DNA of 5,837 nucleotides from an uncultured Lachnospiraceae bacterium (GCA_902797475.1 CADBTG010000053.1:1-5837); one strand, 5' to 3'; numbered from the stretch's first letter, positions 1 to 5,805 are shown. Notes: generated from the sequence alone by a model not told the origin. Numbers and translations: made by a program.

Positions 1-718
1 CATGGTTAATCGCAACGATTCTGTCGTCCTTCTGAAGACCTGCAGCCTCCGCAGCGCCCTTCTTTACAACATCGGAAAGAACGATAGGACCGCCGCCCTT
101 TTGGCCTTCATCGTACTTATAATAGATTCCGATGTAATAACGTGCCGTATGAACCGGATCGTACGTAACGGTCTTTTTCTTTCCGTCGCGAATATACGTA
201 ATCGTAATCGGATCTTTCGAAATGCCGTCTAACGTCTCGTAAAGCGCCATTTCTCGGCCGAGACGGATGTTATGCTTTTGATACTTTACGATGACATCGT
301 CGTCCTGAAGGCCGGTCTGTTCGGCAATGGCCGGATCCACATTCGAAACATAAGCCGGATCATATCCGATGGCATTCAGAATAATCAGGGACAGGACAAA
401 TGCCAGGATGAAATTAAAAAACGGTCCGGCAAATACGATGCTGATTCTCTTCCATACGGATTTTGAATTGAACGAGCCTTCCTCGTTCGAATCATCGGCT
501 TCGCCGAGCATCTGACAGGAGCCGCCGAACGGCAGCAGCTTCAGGGAATACAGCGTTCCCTTGTACTTCTTCGACAGAAGGCGCGGTCCCATTCCGAGCG
601 AAAACTCCTTCACGACAACGCCGTTCACCTTTGCCAGAAGAAAATGCCCGAATTCGTGGACCGCAATGACCACGCCGACCATTAAAATGGCAACGAGTAT
701 TTCAATTGCTTTCGACAT
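1..718 (-). CDS. rseP: RseP/RasP site-2 intramembrane zinc metalloprotease, N-terminal part (cut by window edge)
   Basis: Reading the minus strand from the ATG at 718 gives 239 open codons with no stop before the window edge, so the C-terminus is missing. Residues 1-20 form a hydrophobic segment ending in the zinc-binding protease motif HEFGH (21-25). A conserved ELxxG-like region (FSLGMGP, 39-45) and a PFGG turn (63-66) follow, then the second membrane segment starting at FAGPFFNF (96-103) and running to about 115. Residues from about 120 read as an extracytoplasmic PDZ domain (AIAEQTGLQDDDVI). A second PDZ-like start (GAAEAAGLQKDDRIVAIN) appears at 221-238. The family cleaves transmembrane anti-sigma factors and leftover signal peptides within the membrane. 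The ATG shares its A with the dxr TGA stop, and GGGAGGAG lies 6 bases upstream, so translation is probably coupled. The family call is very secure. The last catalytic motif lies outside the window and cannot be checked. Confidence 0.95.
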   Translation of the reverse strand, partial: MSKAIEILVAILMVGVVIAVHEFGHFLLAKVNGVVVKEFSLGMGPRLLSKKYKGTLYSLKLLPFGGSCQMLGEADDSNEEGSFNSKSVWKRISIVFAGPFFNFILAFVLSLIILNAIGYDPAYVSNVDPAIAEQTGLQDDDVIVKYQKHNIRLGREMALYETLDGISKDPITITYIRDGKKKTVTYDPVHTARYYIGIYYKYDEGQKGGGPIVLSDVVKKGAAEAAGLQKDDRIVAINH

Positions 719-1902
719 CACTTACTCCTCCCATACACGCTTTGCAGGTACTCCGTCACTTCCCTGCCGGTATTAAGAACCTCGTTCAGATCGGGGTTTA
801 CAATCAGTTTATGACTGTTCATCGCTTTTTCAATGCATTTCGGAATATCCGTGAACCCGATTTCGCCTTTGACAAATGAGGACACGGCGTATTCATTGGC
901 CGCATTGAAAACCGAAGGCATGCTGCCGCCTGTACGCATGGCATGTTCCGCAAGCGAAAGCGCCGGGAAGTTCTCCCGGTCGGGCTCCTCGAAATGAAGG
1001 GCTGCGACGCTTGTCAGATCAAGCGGCTTTCCGACCTGGTTTCTTCTTTCGGGGTAAAACAGCGCATATTGAATCGGAAGCTTCATGTCGGGCATTCCCA
1101 TCTGTCCGATGACTGCCCCGTCCGTGAATTCCACGGCGCTGTGCAGGATGCTTTCGGGATGAACCAAAACCTTGATCCGGTCGGCATCAACACCGAAAAG
1201 CCAGCCGGCTTCCATCATCTCAAGCCCTTTGTTCACAAGTGTAGCAGAATCGATGGTCACTTTTTGTCCCATCACCCAGTTCGGATGCTTTAAAGCGTCG
1301 GAAAGCGTAAACTTTTCCATCTCCTTAAGCGTCTTACCGCGGAACGGACCGCCCGATGCTGTCAGAAGAATCCGTTTGATCCTCGGGTTTCCGTGATGAA
1401 CCGGTCCCTCGTAGGGAAGACCGACAAGCGACTGAAAGATTGCCGAATGCTCGCTGTCAACCGGATAACAGTTGACTCCGTATTCGTCTAATAAAGGCAT
1501 GATGAAATGACCTGCGCAGACAAGCGTCTCCTTATTCGCAAGCGCAATCGTCTTTCGGCTCTTAATGGCCTCAATGACCGGACGGATGCCAATCATTCCG
1601 ACAATCGCACCGACCATCGTATCGTAATCCGTCTCCGAAGCGCAACGAAGCAGACCTTCCATTCCCGTTTCCAAGGTGAAGCCGGACAAATCGGAAGTTC
1701 TGCTTTTTAAATCGGCATAGGATTGTTCGTCAAAAATGCAGACGTGCTTGGGTTTGAATTCCCGAATCTGACGCTCCAATAAGGTCGCATTTCGGTTAGC
1801 TGCCAAAACGCTTACGGACAGCTCTTCGGGATATTCCCGCACAATCTCGAGGGTCTGCGTTCCGATGGAACCGGTAGACCCGAAAACGCCTAACTTTTTC
1901 AT
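718..1902 (-). CDS. dxr: 1-deoxy-D-xylulose 5-phosphate reductoisomerase (DXP reductoisomerase)
   Basis: This cytoplasmic enzyme catalyses the NADPH-dependent rearrangement and reduction of DXP to 2-C-methyl-D-erythritol 4-phosphate, the committed step of the MEP isoprenoid pathway. The 394-residue length is normal for the family. Visible motifs, numbered from the chosen start: the NADPH-binding loop GSTGSIGTQTL (8-18), ANKETLV (122-128), the metal-binding acidic pair in PVDSEHSA (D149, E151), TASGGPF (181-187), the flexible-loop HPNW (206-209) and NKGLEMMEA (224-232), whose E228 matches the third metal ligand. FNAANE (332-337) is in the C-terminal part. Two ATGs stand in tandem, at 1905 and 1902. 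The second is preferred because GAGG lies 6 bases before it but only 3 before the first; the choice changes one residue. The gene starts 24 bases after the cdsA stop and ends overlapping rseP, so it is an internal operon gene. No key residue appears to be missing. Confidence 0.97.
   Translation of the reverse strand: MKKLGVFGSTGSIGTQTLEIVREYPEELSVSVLAANRNATLLERQIREFKPKHVCIFDEQSYADLKSRTSDLSGFTLETGMEGLLRCASETDYDTMVGAIVGMIGIRPVIEAIKSRKTIALANKETLVCAGHFIMPLLDEYGVNCYPVDSEHSAIFQSLVGLPYEGPVHHGNPRIKRILLTASGGPFRGKTLKEMEKFTLSDALKHPNWVMGQKVTIDSATLVNKGLEMMEAGWLFGVDADRIKVLVHPESILHSAVEFTDGAVIGQMGMPDMKLPIQYALFYPERRNQVGKPLDLTSVAALHFEEPDRENFPALSLAEHAMRTGGSMPSVFNAANEYAVSSFVKGEIGFTDIPKCIEKAMNSHKLIVNPDLNEVLNTGREVTEYLQSVYGRSK
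725..732 (-). promoter_or_regulatory. rseP ribosome binding site inside the dxr 3' end
   Basis: GGGAGGAG on the minus strand lies within the last codons of dxr, 6 bases before the rseP ATG (718-716). It is a near-perfect Shine-Dalgarno match. It fixes the rseP start although the gene overlaps the dxr stop codon by one base (TGATG), an arrangement typical of translational coupling. Confidence 0.85.
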
Positions 1903-1908
1903 CATAAA

Positions 1909-1912
1909 CCTC
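1909..1912 (-). promoter_or_regulatory. dxr ribosome binding site choosing between tandem ATGs
   Basis: GAGG (within TGAGG) on the minus strand is 3 bases from the ATG at 1905 and 6 bases from the ATG at 1902. Usual Shine-Dalgarno spacing favours the ATG at 1902, though use of both cannot be excluded. Confidence 0.55.
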
Positions 1913-1919
1913 AGATGAG

Positions 1920-1942
1920 CGGGCTCTTACAGGAAAAGCCCG
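1920..1942 (-). other. Hairpin spanning the cdsA stop codon, just upstream of dxr
   Basis: On the minus strand CGGGCT (1942-1937) pairs with AGCCCG (1925-1920). Inward pairing continues with one G-U and two A-U pairs, giving a stem of about 9 bp with a 5-base loop. The cdsA TAA (1929-1927) sits in the loop and the 3' arm. No U tract follows (the next bases are CTCATCTGAGG), so it does not look like a terminator. It may affect mRNA stability or coupling between cdsA and dxr. The pairing is visible; the role is inferred. Confidence 0.4.
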
Positions 1943-2733
1943 ACCAGGAAATATACAGCCGGTGCCGTGAACAAAACACTGTCAAAACGGTCCAGAACAC
2001 CGCCGTGACCGGGAATCAGCTTTCCGTAATCCTTTACGGAATGATCCCGTTTGATGCCGGATGCGGCAAGATCGCCGAACATCGAAAGAACAGCCGCCAA
2101 AAGACCGGTCAGCGCCAATACAACCGAAGGATGCACCGAACCGAAATCGGGCAGTTTCGAGCCGAATGCAGCACCGTAAGCAGCTCCGAGCAATGAGGCA
2201 CCCAAAAGACCTCCGACGCAGCCCTCCCATGTCTTCTTCGGGCTGAGTCTCGGAAATGCTTTATGCTTGCCGATCGAGCATCCGACAAGATAAGCAAACG
2301 TATCGCTTCCCCAGGCAAAGATCAGAATGACCCATACCAGATACACGCCGCCCTCAAGCATGCGGGTTTTATAGACAAAACTCATCAAAACACCGGCATA
2401 CAAAAGCGCAAACGGTACCGCAAGCATATCCGCCGCGGGCACGTTCGGGAAGGTGAAAACATAGCAGATCATCAGAAGAATCAGGAAGATGCAGATGCCG
2501 GGCAGGAAATACTTCTCTCCGTCCTCACAAAGCAGCGACACATAATAGGCTATCGCACCGAGATATCCGACAAAGGCTTCCGGCTTCCACTGGATTTTAT
2601 ATACACGGAACAATTCAAACATGCCCAAAAGGGACAGAAACAGGGTAACCCCGAAAAGGACATAACCTCCGAAATAGAAAGAGGCAAATGCCACAAGAAT
2701 CAATACTGCACCGCTAATGGTACGTTTTAACAT
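1927..2733 (-). CDS. cdsA: Phosphatidate cytidylyltransferase (CDP-diacylglycerol synthase)
   Basis: This integral membrane enzyme makes CDP-diacylglycerol and pyrophosphate from phosphatidic acid and CTP, the branch point for bacterial phospholipids. The 268-residue product is dominated by hydrophobic segments. I estimate eight or nine helices, at roughly 5-22, 24-42, 54-69, 76-95, 103-121, 130-151, 172-190, 203-223 and 253-268. The family signature spans residues 225-251: it begins SGIKRD, includes the central KD pair and PGHGG (241-245), and ends VLDRFD. Other family landmarks are SDTFAYLVG (143-151), SPKKTWEG (164-171) and GDLAAS (220-225). The protein ends right after the last helix, as is usual for this family. 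It starts 39 bases after the uppS stop, with a weak AGGG 6 bases before the ATG and a stronger purine-rich AAGGAAGGA upstream of a small hairpin. The gene is complete with no anomaly in the coding region. Confidence 0.97.
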   Translation of the reverse strand: MLKRTISGAVLILVAFASFYFGGYVLFGVTLFLSLLGMFELFRVYKIQWKPEAFVGYLGAIAYYVSLLCEDGEKYFLPGICIFLILLMICYVFTFPNVPAADMLAVPFALLYAGVLMSFVYKTRMLEGGVYLVWVILIFAWGSDTFAYLVGCSIGKHKAFPRLSPKKTWEGCVGGLLGASLLGAAYGAAFGSKLPDFGSVHPSVVLALTGLLAAVLSMFGDLAASGIKRDHSVKDYGKLIPGHGGVLDRFDSVLFTAPAVYFLVGLFL

Positions 2734-2744
2734 GTCACGCCCTG

Positions 2745-2758
2745 TCGGCCGAAGCCGA
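2745..2758 (-). other. UUCG-tetraloop hairpin in the cdsA leader
   Basis: On the minus strand TCGGC-TTCG-GCCGA forms a 5-bp stem closed by the C(UUCG)G tetraloop, a motif known for unusual stability. It lies between the uppS stop (2773) and the cdsA ATG (2733). The purine-rich AAGGAAGGA is on its 5' side and a weaker AGGG on its 3' side. Folding would bring the upstream purine run to about 11 bases from the ATG. There is no U tract, so it is not a terminator. Confidence 0.5.
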
Positions 2759-2772
2759 TCCTTCCTTCTTAG

Positions 2773-3492
2773 TCAGATTCCGCCGAAACGGCGTTCCCTG
2801 CCATTGTAAAAATCGATGGCATTTTCCAATTCCTTTTTATCGAAATCGGGCCATAAAACATTTGTAAAATAAAACTCGGAATAAGCAATCTGCCAAGGCA
2901 GGAAATTGCTTGTGCGAAGCTCTCCGCTTGTTCTGATCATCAGTTCCGGATCCGGCATGCCGGCCGTATCGAGATATTCCGAGAAGGTATTCTCGGTAAT
3001 ATCCTCGGGAGAAAGCTTTCCGTCACGCACAAGTTCGGAAATCTTTCTTGTCGCGCGGACGATTTCGTTGCGCCCGCCGTAATTGATGGCGACCTGGAAT
3101 TTCAGTCCGGTGTTTTGGGCGCTCGCCTCTTCAAGCTCTCGGATGCTCTGCTGCAGATCCTCGTCCAAAACGGAAATGTCACCGAGCACGCGGACCCGCA
3201 TATTGTTCTTCGAGCTTCTTGCAAGACTGTCCTTCATATATTTGCGAAGGAGGTTCATCAAAGCGTCGACCTCATCCTTCGGCCTCTGCCAGTTCTCGGT
3301 TGAGAAAGCGTAGACGGTCAGATACTCGATTCCGAGATTCCAGGCATCTTCGCAAATCTGTTCCACAACGCGTGCGCCTTGTACATGTCCGGCCTTTCGC
3401 GGCAGCAGTCTCTTCTTCGCCCACCGGCCGTTGCCGTCCATGATGATGCATACATGCCTGGGAACCCGGTACTCTTCGGGCTTTTTCGCCAT
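2773..3492 (-). CDS. uppS: Isoprenyl transferase / undecaprenyl diphosphate synthase (cis-prenyltransferase)
   Basis: UppS adds cis isoprene units from isopentenyl diphosphate to farnesyl diphosphate, giving undecaprenyl diphosphate, the precursor of the lipid carrier for peptidoglycan and other wall polymers. The 239-residue length is standard. Motifs in order: MDGNGRWA (18-25) with catalytic D19, the GH pair (H36), AFSTENW (62-68), AINYGGRNEI (135-144), and DPELMIRTSGELRTSNFL (181-198), followed by YSE with E206 and the C-terminal RRFGG (234-238). The frame stays open back to a TTG at 3555, but that codon lies in the loop of a terminator-like hairpin. The ATG at 3492 has AAGGAG 6 bases upstream and gives the usual family N-terminus, so it is taken as the start. 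The chain length made is inferred from context (next to cdsA and dxr); motifs alone do not set it. The gene is complete. Confidence 0.97.
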   Translation of the reverse strand: MAKKPEEYRVPRHVCIIMDGNGRWAKKRLLPRKAGHVQGARVVEQICEDAWNLGIEYLTVYAFSTENWQRPKDEVDALMNLLRKYMKDSLARSSKNNMRVRVLGDISVLDEDLQQSIRELEEASAQNTGLKFQVAINYGGRNEIVRATRKISELVRDGKLSPEDITENTFSEYLDTAGMPDPELMIRTSGELRTSNFLPWQIAYSEFYFTNVLWPDFDKKELENAIDFYNGRERRFGGI

Positions 3493-3498
3493 GAATCG

Positions 3499-3504
3499 CT
3501 CCTT
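3499..3504 (-). promoter_or_regulatory. uppS ribosome binding site
   Basis: AAGGAG on the minus strand, 6 bases before the ATG at 3492, decides the start against the longer open frame that reaches a TTG at 3555. Confidence 0.85.
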
Positions 3505-3507
3505 CTT

Positions 3508-3521
3508 CGGGCCTTCGCCCG
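3508..3521 (-). other. Small hairpin immediately upstream of the uppS ribosome binding site
   Basis: CGGGC-GAAG-GCCCG on the minus strand is a perfect 5-bp stem with a 4-base loop. It ends 3 bases before the AAGGAG of uppS. It might influence ribosome access or compete with the upstream terminator stem, since GGGC can also pair with GCCC of the latter. The structure is seen; the function is speculation. Confidence 0.35.
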
Positions 3522-3538
3522 CAATGCACTGTTCGTAC

Positions 3539-3569
3539 AAAACGGGGCGTAGCAAACGCCCCGCTTTTT
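3539..3569 (-). terminator. Intrinsic terminator-like hairpin between frr and uppS, probably leaky
   Basis: On the minus strand CGGGGCG (3563-3557) pairs perfectly with CGCCCCG (3549-3543) around the 7-base loop TTTGCTA. TTTT (3542-3539) follows on the 3' side, and AAAAA precedes the stem. It begins within 10 bases of the frr stop. The U tract is short (TTTTGTACG), so partial readthrough into uppS is expected, consistent with the conserved operon continuing. In plus orientation the tail is longer (GCTTTTTATTAT), so the element could act in both directions, although no plus-strand gene is present. Confidence 0.65.
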
Positions 3570-3570
3570 A

Positions 3571-4119
3571 TTATACGGTCATGATTTCTTTCGTCTTATC
3601 GGCTGCGACCTTATCAATCTCTTCGATGAAACGGTCGGTCATCTTCTGCGCATCCGTCTCCATCTTCTTGACCTCGTCCTCGGAAATCTCCTTGCCGGCC
3701 TTCTTGATGGTGTCGTTAGCATCTCTTCTGATGTTACGGATGGCTACCTTTGCCTCCTCGGCCTTCTTGCGAACATCCTTCGAAAGATCCTTACGACGGT
3801 CCTCGGTCAGTTCGGGGAAGGTCAGGCGGATGATCTTGCCGTCGTTACTCGGCGTGATGCCGATATCCGATGCAAGAATAGCCTTCTCAATCTCTTTGAT
3901 CATCTTGGATTCCCAAGGCTGAATCATGATGACGCGGGCTTCGGGAACGGAAATGTTTGCAACCTGCTGAAGACCTGTGGGCATTCCGTAGTAATCCACC
4001 TTAAGCTTATCCAAAAGATGGGGATTCGCACGGCCTGCACGGATGTTTGCATACTCCTCGCGAAGATTGTCCATGGTCTTGTTCATCTTGACTTCAAAAG
4101 GGGTCAAAATCTCATTCAT
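3571..4119 (-). CDS. frr: Ribosome recycling factor (RRF)
   Basis: RRF works with EF-G in the cytoplasm to split the post-termination ribosome so that its subunits can be reused. The 182-residue product is close to the usual length of about 185 and collinear with the family throughout. Landmarks: RAGRANP (27-33), YYGMPTGLQQVANISVPEAR (43-62), IQPWE (66-70), the segment from SDIGITP to DGKIIRLTFPELTEDRR (84-109), and R131-R132-D133 in the ribosome-contacting long helix. The C-terminal third is highly charged and helical, as expected for the three-helix-bundle domain. The ATG at 4119 follows GAGGAG with 9 bases between. The pyrH stop is 24 bases upstream with no terminator, so the two genes are almost certainly cotranscribed. 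The stop codon is within 10 bases of a GC-rich terminator-like hairpin. Confidence 0.98.
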   Translation of the reverse strand: MNEILTPFEVKMNKTMDNLREEYANIRAGRANPHLLDKLKVDYYGMPTGLQQVANISVPEARVIMIQPWESKMIKEIEKAILASDIGITPSNDGKIIRLTFPELTEDRRKDLSKDVRKKAEEAKVAIRNIRRDANDTIKKAGKEISEDEVKKMETDAQKMTDRFIEEIDKVAADKTKEIMTV

Positions 4120-4143
4120 ACTATCACGCTCCTCTCACATTTC

Positions 4144-4848
4144 CTAATCGGTTACAATCGTACCGGTGCATCCTTCAAGGACATTCCGGACGATGCTGTT
4201 CTCTTCATTCAAATCGAAAACAAGCATCGGCATGTTGTTTTCGTGGCACAAAACCGAAGCGGTCAGGTCTACGGCCTTAAGCTGCTTCGTGATGACTTCC
4301 GTATAAGTCATCTTATCGTATTTCTTTGCATTCGGGTTCAAAACCGGATCGCTGTCATAGATTCCGTCAACCGCCTTCGCCATGACGATGCATTCGCAGT
4401 TGAGCTCGATTGCCCGAAGCGCCGTTCCGGTATCGGTTGAAAAATACGGATGGCCGGTACCGCCGCCGCAAAATACAATCTCGCCGTTCTCAAGCGCCTT
4501 CACCGCGGCATCCTTTGAGAAAAGCTCGGTGAAACCGCCGCATGCAAACGGTGTGAATACTCTCGTCTTAAGTCCGAGGTTTCGAAGAATCTCGGAAACG
4601 AAGATGCAGTTCATGACGGTTGCCAGCATCCCGATCGAATCGGCCTTCGGACGGTCAATCGACTTGCAGGCTCTTCCTCTCATGAAATTACCGCCGCCGA
4701 TAACAATCGCAATCTGAACGCCCCGCTCGGACAGTTCCTTAATCTGCTTTCCGACAGCCGTTACATTGGCCTCGTCAAAGCCGAAGCCCTGCTCTCCCGC
4801 AAGAGCTTCCCCGCTCAATTTCAAAAGAATCCGCTTATAGCTTGCCAT
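4144..4848 (-). CDS. pyrH: UMP kinase (uridylate kinase)
   Basis: PyrH phosphorylates UMP to UDP using ATP, committing pyrimidines to UTP, CTP and UDP-sugars. The bacterial enzyme is a hexamer of the amino-acid-kinase fold, unrelated to eukaryotic UMP/CMP kinases. Motifs in the 234 residues: KLSGEAL (10-16), the IGGGNFMRG phosphate-binding region (50-58), DSIGMLATVMN (70-80), GGTGHPYFSTDT (129-140) with histidine where many homologues have asparagine, and AKAVDGIYDSDP (157-168). The frame is open back to an ATG at 4890, but that codon abuts the -10 box of the predicted promoter and lies upstream of the likely transcription start. The ATG at 4848 has GGGAGG 4 bases upstream and gives the family N-terminus MASYKRILLKLSGEAL. 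It is the first gene of the second transcription unit, followed by frr after 24 bases. The enzyme is commonly regulated by GTP and UTP; nothing here shows that directly. Confidence 0.97.
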   Translation of the reverse strand: MASYKRILLKLSGEALAGEQGFGFDEANVTAVGKQIKELSERGVQIAIVIGGGNFMRGRACKSIDRPKADSIGMLATVMNCIFVSEILRNLGLKTRVFTPFACGGFTELFSKDAAVKALENGEIVFCGGGTGHPYFSTDTGTALRAIELNCECIVMAKAVDGIYDSDPVLNPNAKKYDKMTYTEVITKQLKAVDLTASVLCHENNMPMLVFDLNEENSIVRNVLEGCTGTIVTD

Positions 4849-4852
4849 ACTG

Positions 4853-4858
4853 CCTCCC
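4853..4858 (-). promoter_or_regulatory. pyrH ribosome binding site
   Basis: GGGAGG on the minus strand, 4 bases before the ATG at 4848. The in-frame ATG at 4890 has only promoter sequence around it and no Shine-Dalgarno match, so this site supports the shorter protein. Confidence 0.8.
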
Positions 4859-4880
4859 GCATACTCTGAAATCTTAGAAT

Positions 4881-4909
4881 ATTTTACCATATCGGGATAT
4901 AGAATTCAA
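4881..4909 (-). promoter_or_regulatory. Sigma-A-type promoter of pyrH-frr
   Basis: On the minus strand a -35 box TTGAAT (4909-4904) and a -10 box TAAAAT (4886-4881) are separated by exactly 17 bases, in an A/T-rich stretch directly after the tpiA terminator. Transcription would start near 4874, leaving a leader of roughly 25 bases before the pyrH ATG. Both boxes match the TTGACA/TATAAT consensus in four or five of six positions. The position between a terminator and the first gene of the next unit makes it convincing. Confidence 0.75.
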
Positions 4910-4920
4910 CTAAAATCGGA

Positions 4921-4936
4921 AGCCGTGAAATCGGCT
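4921..4936 (-). other. Minor hairpin between the tpiA terminator and the pyrH promoter
   Basis: AGCCG-ATTTCA-CGGCT on the minus strand gives a 5-bp stem, followed by TCCGATTTTAG. It could be a weak backup terminator, but the tail is poor in U and the stem is short. It may be chance. Confidence 0.2.
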
Positions 4937-4942
4937 GCAAAC

Positions 4943-4970
4943 AAAAAGCACCGGCCGTAAACCGGCCGGT
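4943..4970 (-). terminator. Intrinsic terminator of tpiA
   Basis: On the minus strand ACCGGCCG (4970-4963) pairs perfectly with CGGCCGGT (4957-4950) around the loop GTTTA, followed by GC and TTTTT (4947-4943), then GTTTG. It begins 20 bases beyond the tpiA stop codon. An 8-bp GC-rich stem with a U tract is a standard Rho-independent terminator and separates tpiA from pyrH. Confidence 0.9.
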
Positions 4971-4990
4971 ACTCATGGAAAATGCAACTC

Positions 4991-5743
4991 TTACTTGTTG
5001 TAGTTAACAATCTTGCCGAAGTCGGCCTTCAGGCTTGCGCCGCCGATCAGACCGCCGTCGATGTCGGGCATTGCAAGAAGCTCGGCAGCATTGCCGGCGT
5101 TCATGGAACCGCCGTACTGAATGCGTACAGCCTCTGCGGTAGCACCGTCATAAAGCTCTGCGATGTACTCACGAATCAGTTTGCAAACTTCCTCAGCCTG
5201 CTCTGCGGTAGCTGTCTCGCCGGTACCGATTGCCCAGATGGGCTCGTAAGCGATCACAAGGTTCTTAACCTGCTCGGCGGTAATGCCGGAAAGATCCCAC
5301 TTAATCTGACGGGAGATCCATTCCTTATAGGTGCCTGCCTTACGAAGCGCAAGGGACTCACCGCAGCAGAGAATCGGCTTAAGGCCAGCGGCAAATGCCT
5401 TCTTAACCTTAGCGTTGATCAGAATGTCGTTCTCACCGAAGATGTCTCTTCTCTCGGAATGACCGATGATCACATACTCAACACCGGCATCAAGAAGCAT
5501 CGGAGCGGAAATCTCGCCCGTGAATGCACCCTTATCCTCGATGTAGAAATTCTCGGCACCCACCTTTACATTGCTGCCCTTAACGGCTGCAACAACCGGA
5601 ACGATATCGATGGCAGGTACGCAGTATACAACATCAACATCATCATTCTTTACGAGATCCTTAAGGGTCGCGCAAAGATCAACAGCCTGGCTGGGAGTCA
5701 TGTTCATCTTCCAGTTGCCGGCAATAATCTTCTTTCTAGCCAT
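4991..5743 (-). CDS. tpiA: Triosephosphate isomerase
   Basis: TpiA interconverts dihydroxyacetone phosphate and glyceraldehyde 3-phosphate in glycolysis, as a cytoplasmic dimer of TIM barrels. The 250-residue product has the full catalytic set: N10 and K12 in GNWKMN (9-14), H95 in IGHSERR (93-99), and E167 in AYEPIWAIGTG (165-175), whose PIWAIGTG half is the mobile lid, loop 6. Phosphate-binding YGGS (210-213) and DGGLIGGASL (229-238) are in place. GAEN (62-65) replaces the more common GAQN, a variant I believe occurs in clostridial enzymes. The ATG at 5743 follows GGAGG with 5 bases between. The codon choice is strongly biased, as expected for a highly expressed gene: TTA, CTA and TCA codons are avoided, which leaves a long open frame on the opposite strand. 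It follows a probable pgk end by 62 bases and is closed by its own terminator, so it is probably the last gene of a glycolytic operon. Confidence 0.98.
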   Translation of the reverse strand: MARKKIIAGNWKMNMTPSQAVDLCATLKDLVKNDDVDVVYCVPAIDIVPVVAAVKGSNVKVGAENFYIEDKGAFTGEISAPMLLDAGVEYVIIGHSERRDIFGENDILINAKVKKAFAAGLKPILCCGESLALRKAGTYKEWISRQIKWDLSGITAEQVKNLVIAYEPIWAIGTGETATAEQAEEVCKLIREYIAELYDGATAEAVRIQYGGSMNAGNAAELLAMPDIDGGLIGGASLKADFGKIVNYNK

Positions 5744-5766
5744 AATAGCCTCCGTATAGTATATTC

Positions 5767-5794
5767 GCCCGTGGCACGGGAATATGCCACGGGC
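5767..5794 (-). other. Perfect 10-bp hairpin in the pgk-tpiA intergenic gap
   Basis: GCCCGTGGCA (5794-5785 read on the minus strand) pairs without mismatch with TGCCACGGGC (5776-5767) around an 8-base loop, TATTCCCG. The minus-strand tail is GAATATACTATACGG, which lacks a U tract, so it does not look like an efficient terminator for the leftward genes. A processing or mRNA-stabilising element between glycolytic cistrons is plausible. Read on the plus strand the tail is moderately T-rich, but no plus-strand gene ends here. Confidence 0.55.
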
Positions 5795-5805
5795 ATCATT
5801 TCATT

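Noticed and set aside
1..466. Short plus-strand open frames at the left end
   Set aside because: They are antisense to the rseP reading frame, which is continuous from 718 to the edge with clear HEFGH and PDZ motifs.
2263..2730. 155-codon plus-strand open frame opposite cdsA
   Set aside because: It is codon-aligned with cdsA, its product is a low-complexity charged sequence with no recognisable family, and it lies wholly inside a securely identified gene.
3493..3555. N-terminal extension of uppS from a TTG at 3555
   Set aside because: The TTG lies in the loop of the frr terminator hairpin with no ribosome binding site, and the extension does not resemble UppS N-termini.
3431..3922. 163-codon plus-strand open frame crossing the uppS start, the terminator and the frr 3' end
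   Set aside because: It spans two confident minus-strand genes and a terminator hairpin, gives a serine- and leucine-rich translation and matches no known family.
4849..4890. N-terminal extension of pyrH from the ATG at 4890
   Set aside because: The ATG abuts the predicted -10 box and has no ribosome binding site; homologues begin near the ATG at 4848, which has GGGAGG.
5754..5766. TATACT upstream of tpiA as a possible -10 box
   Set aside because: A -35 box at correct spacing would fall inside the 10-bp hairpin and does not match, and the start would run into the tpiA ribosome binding site.
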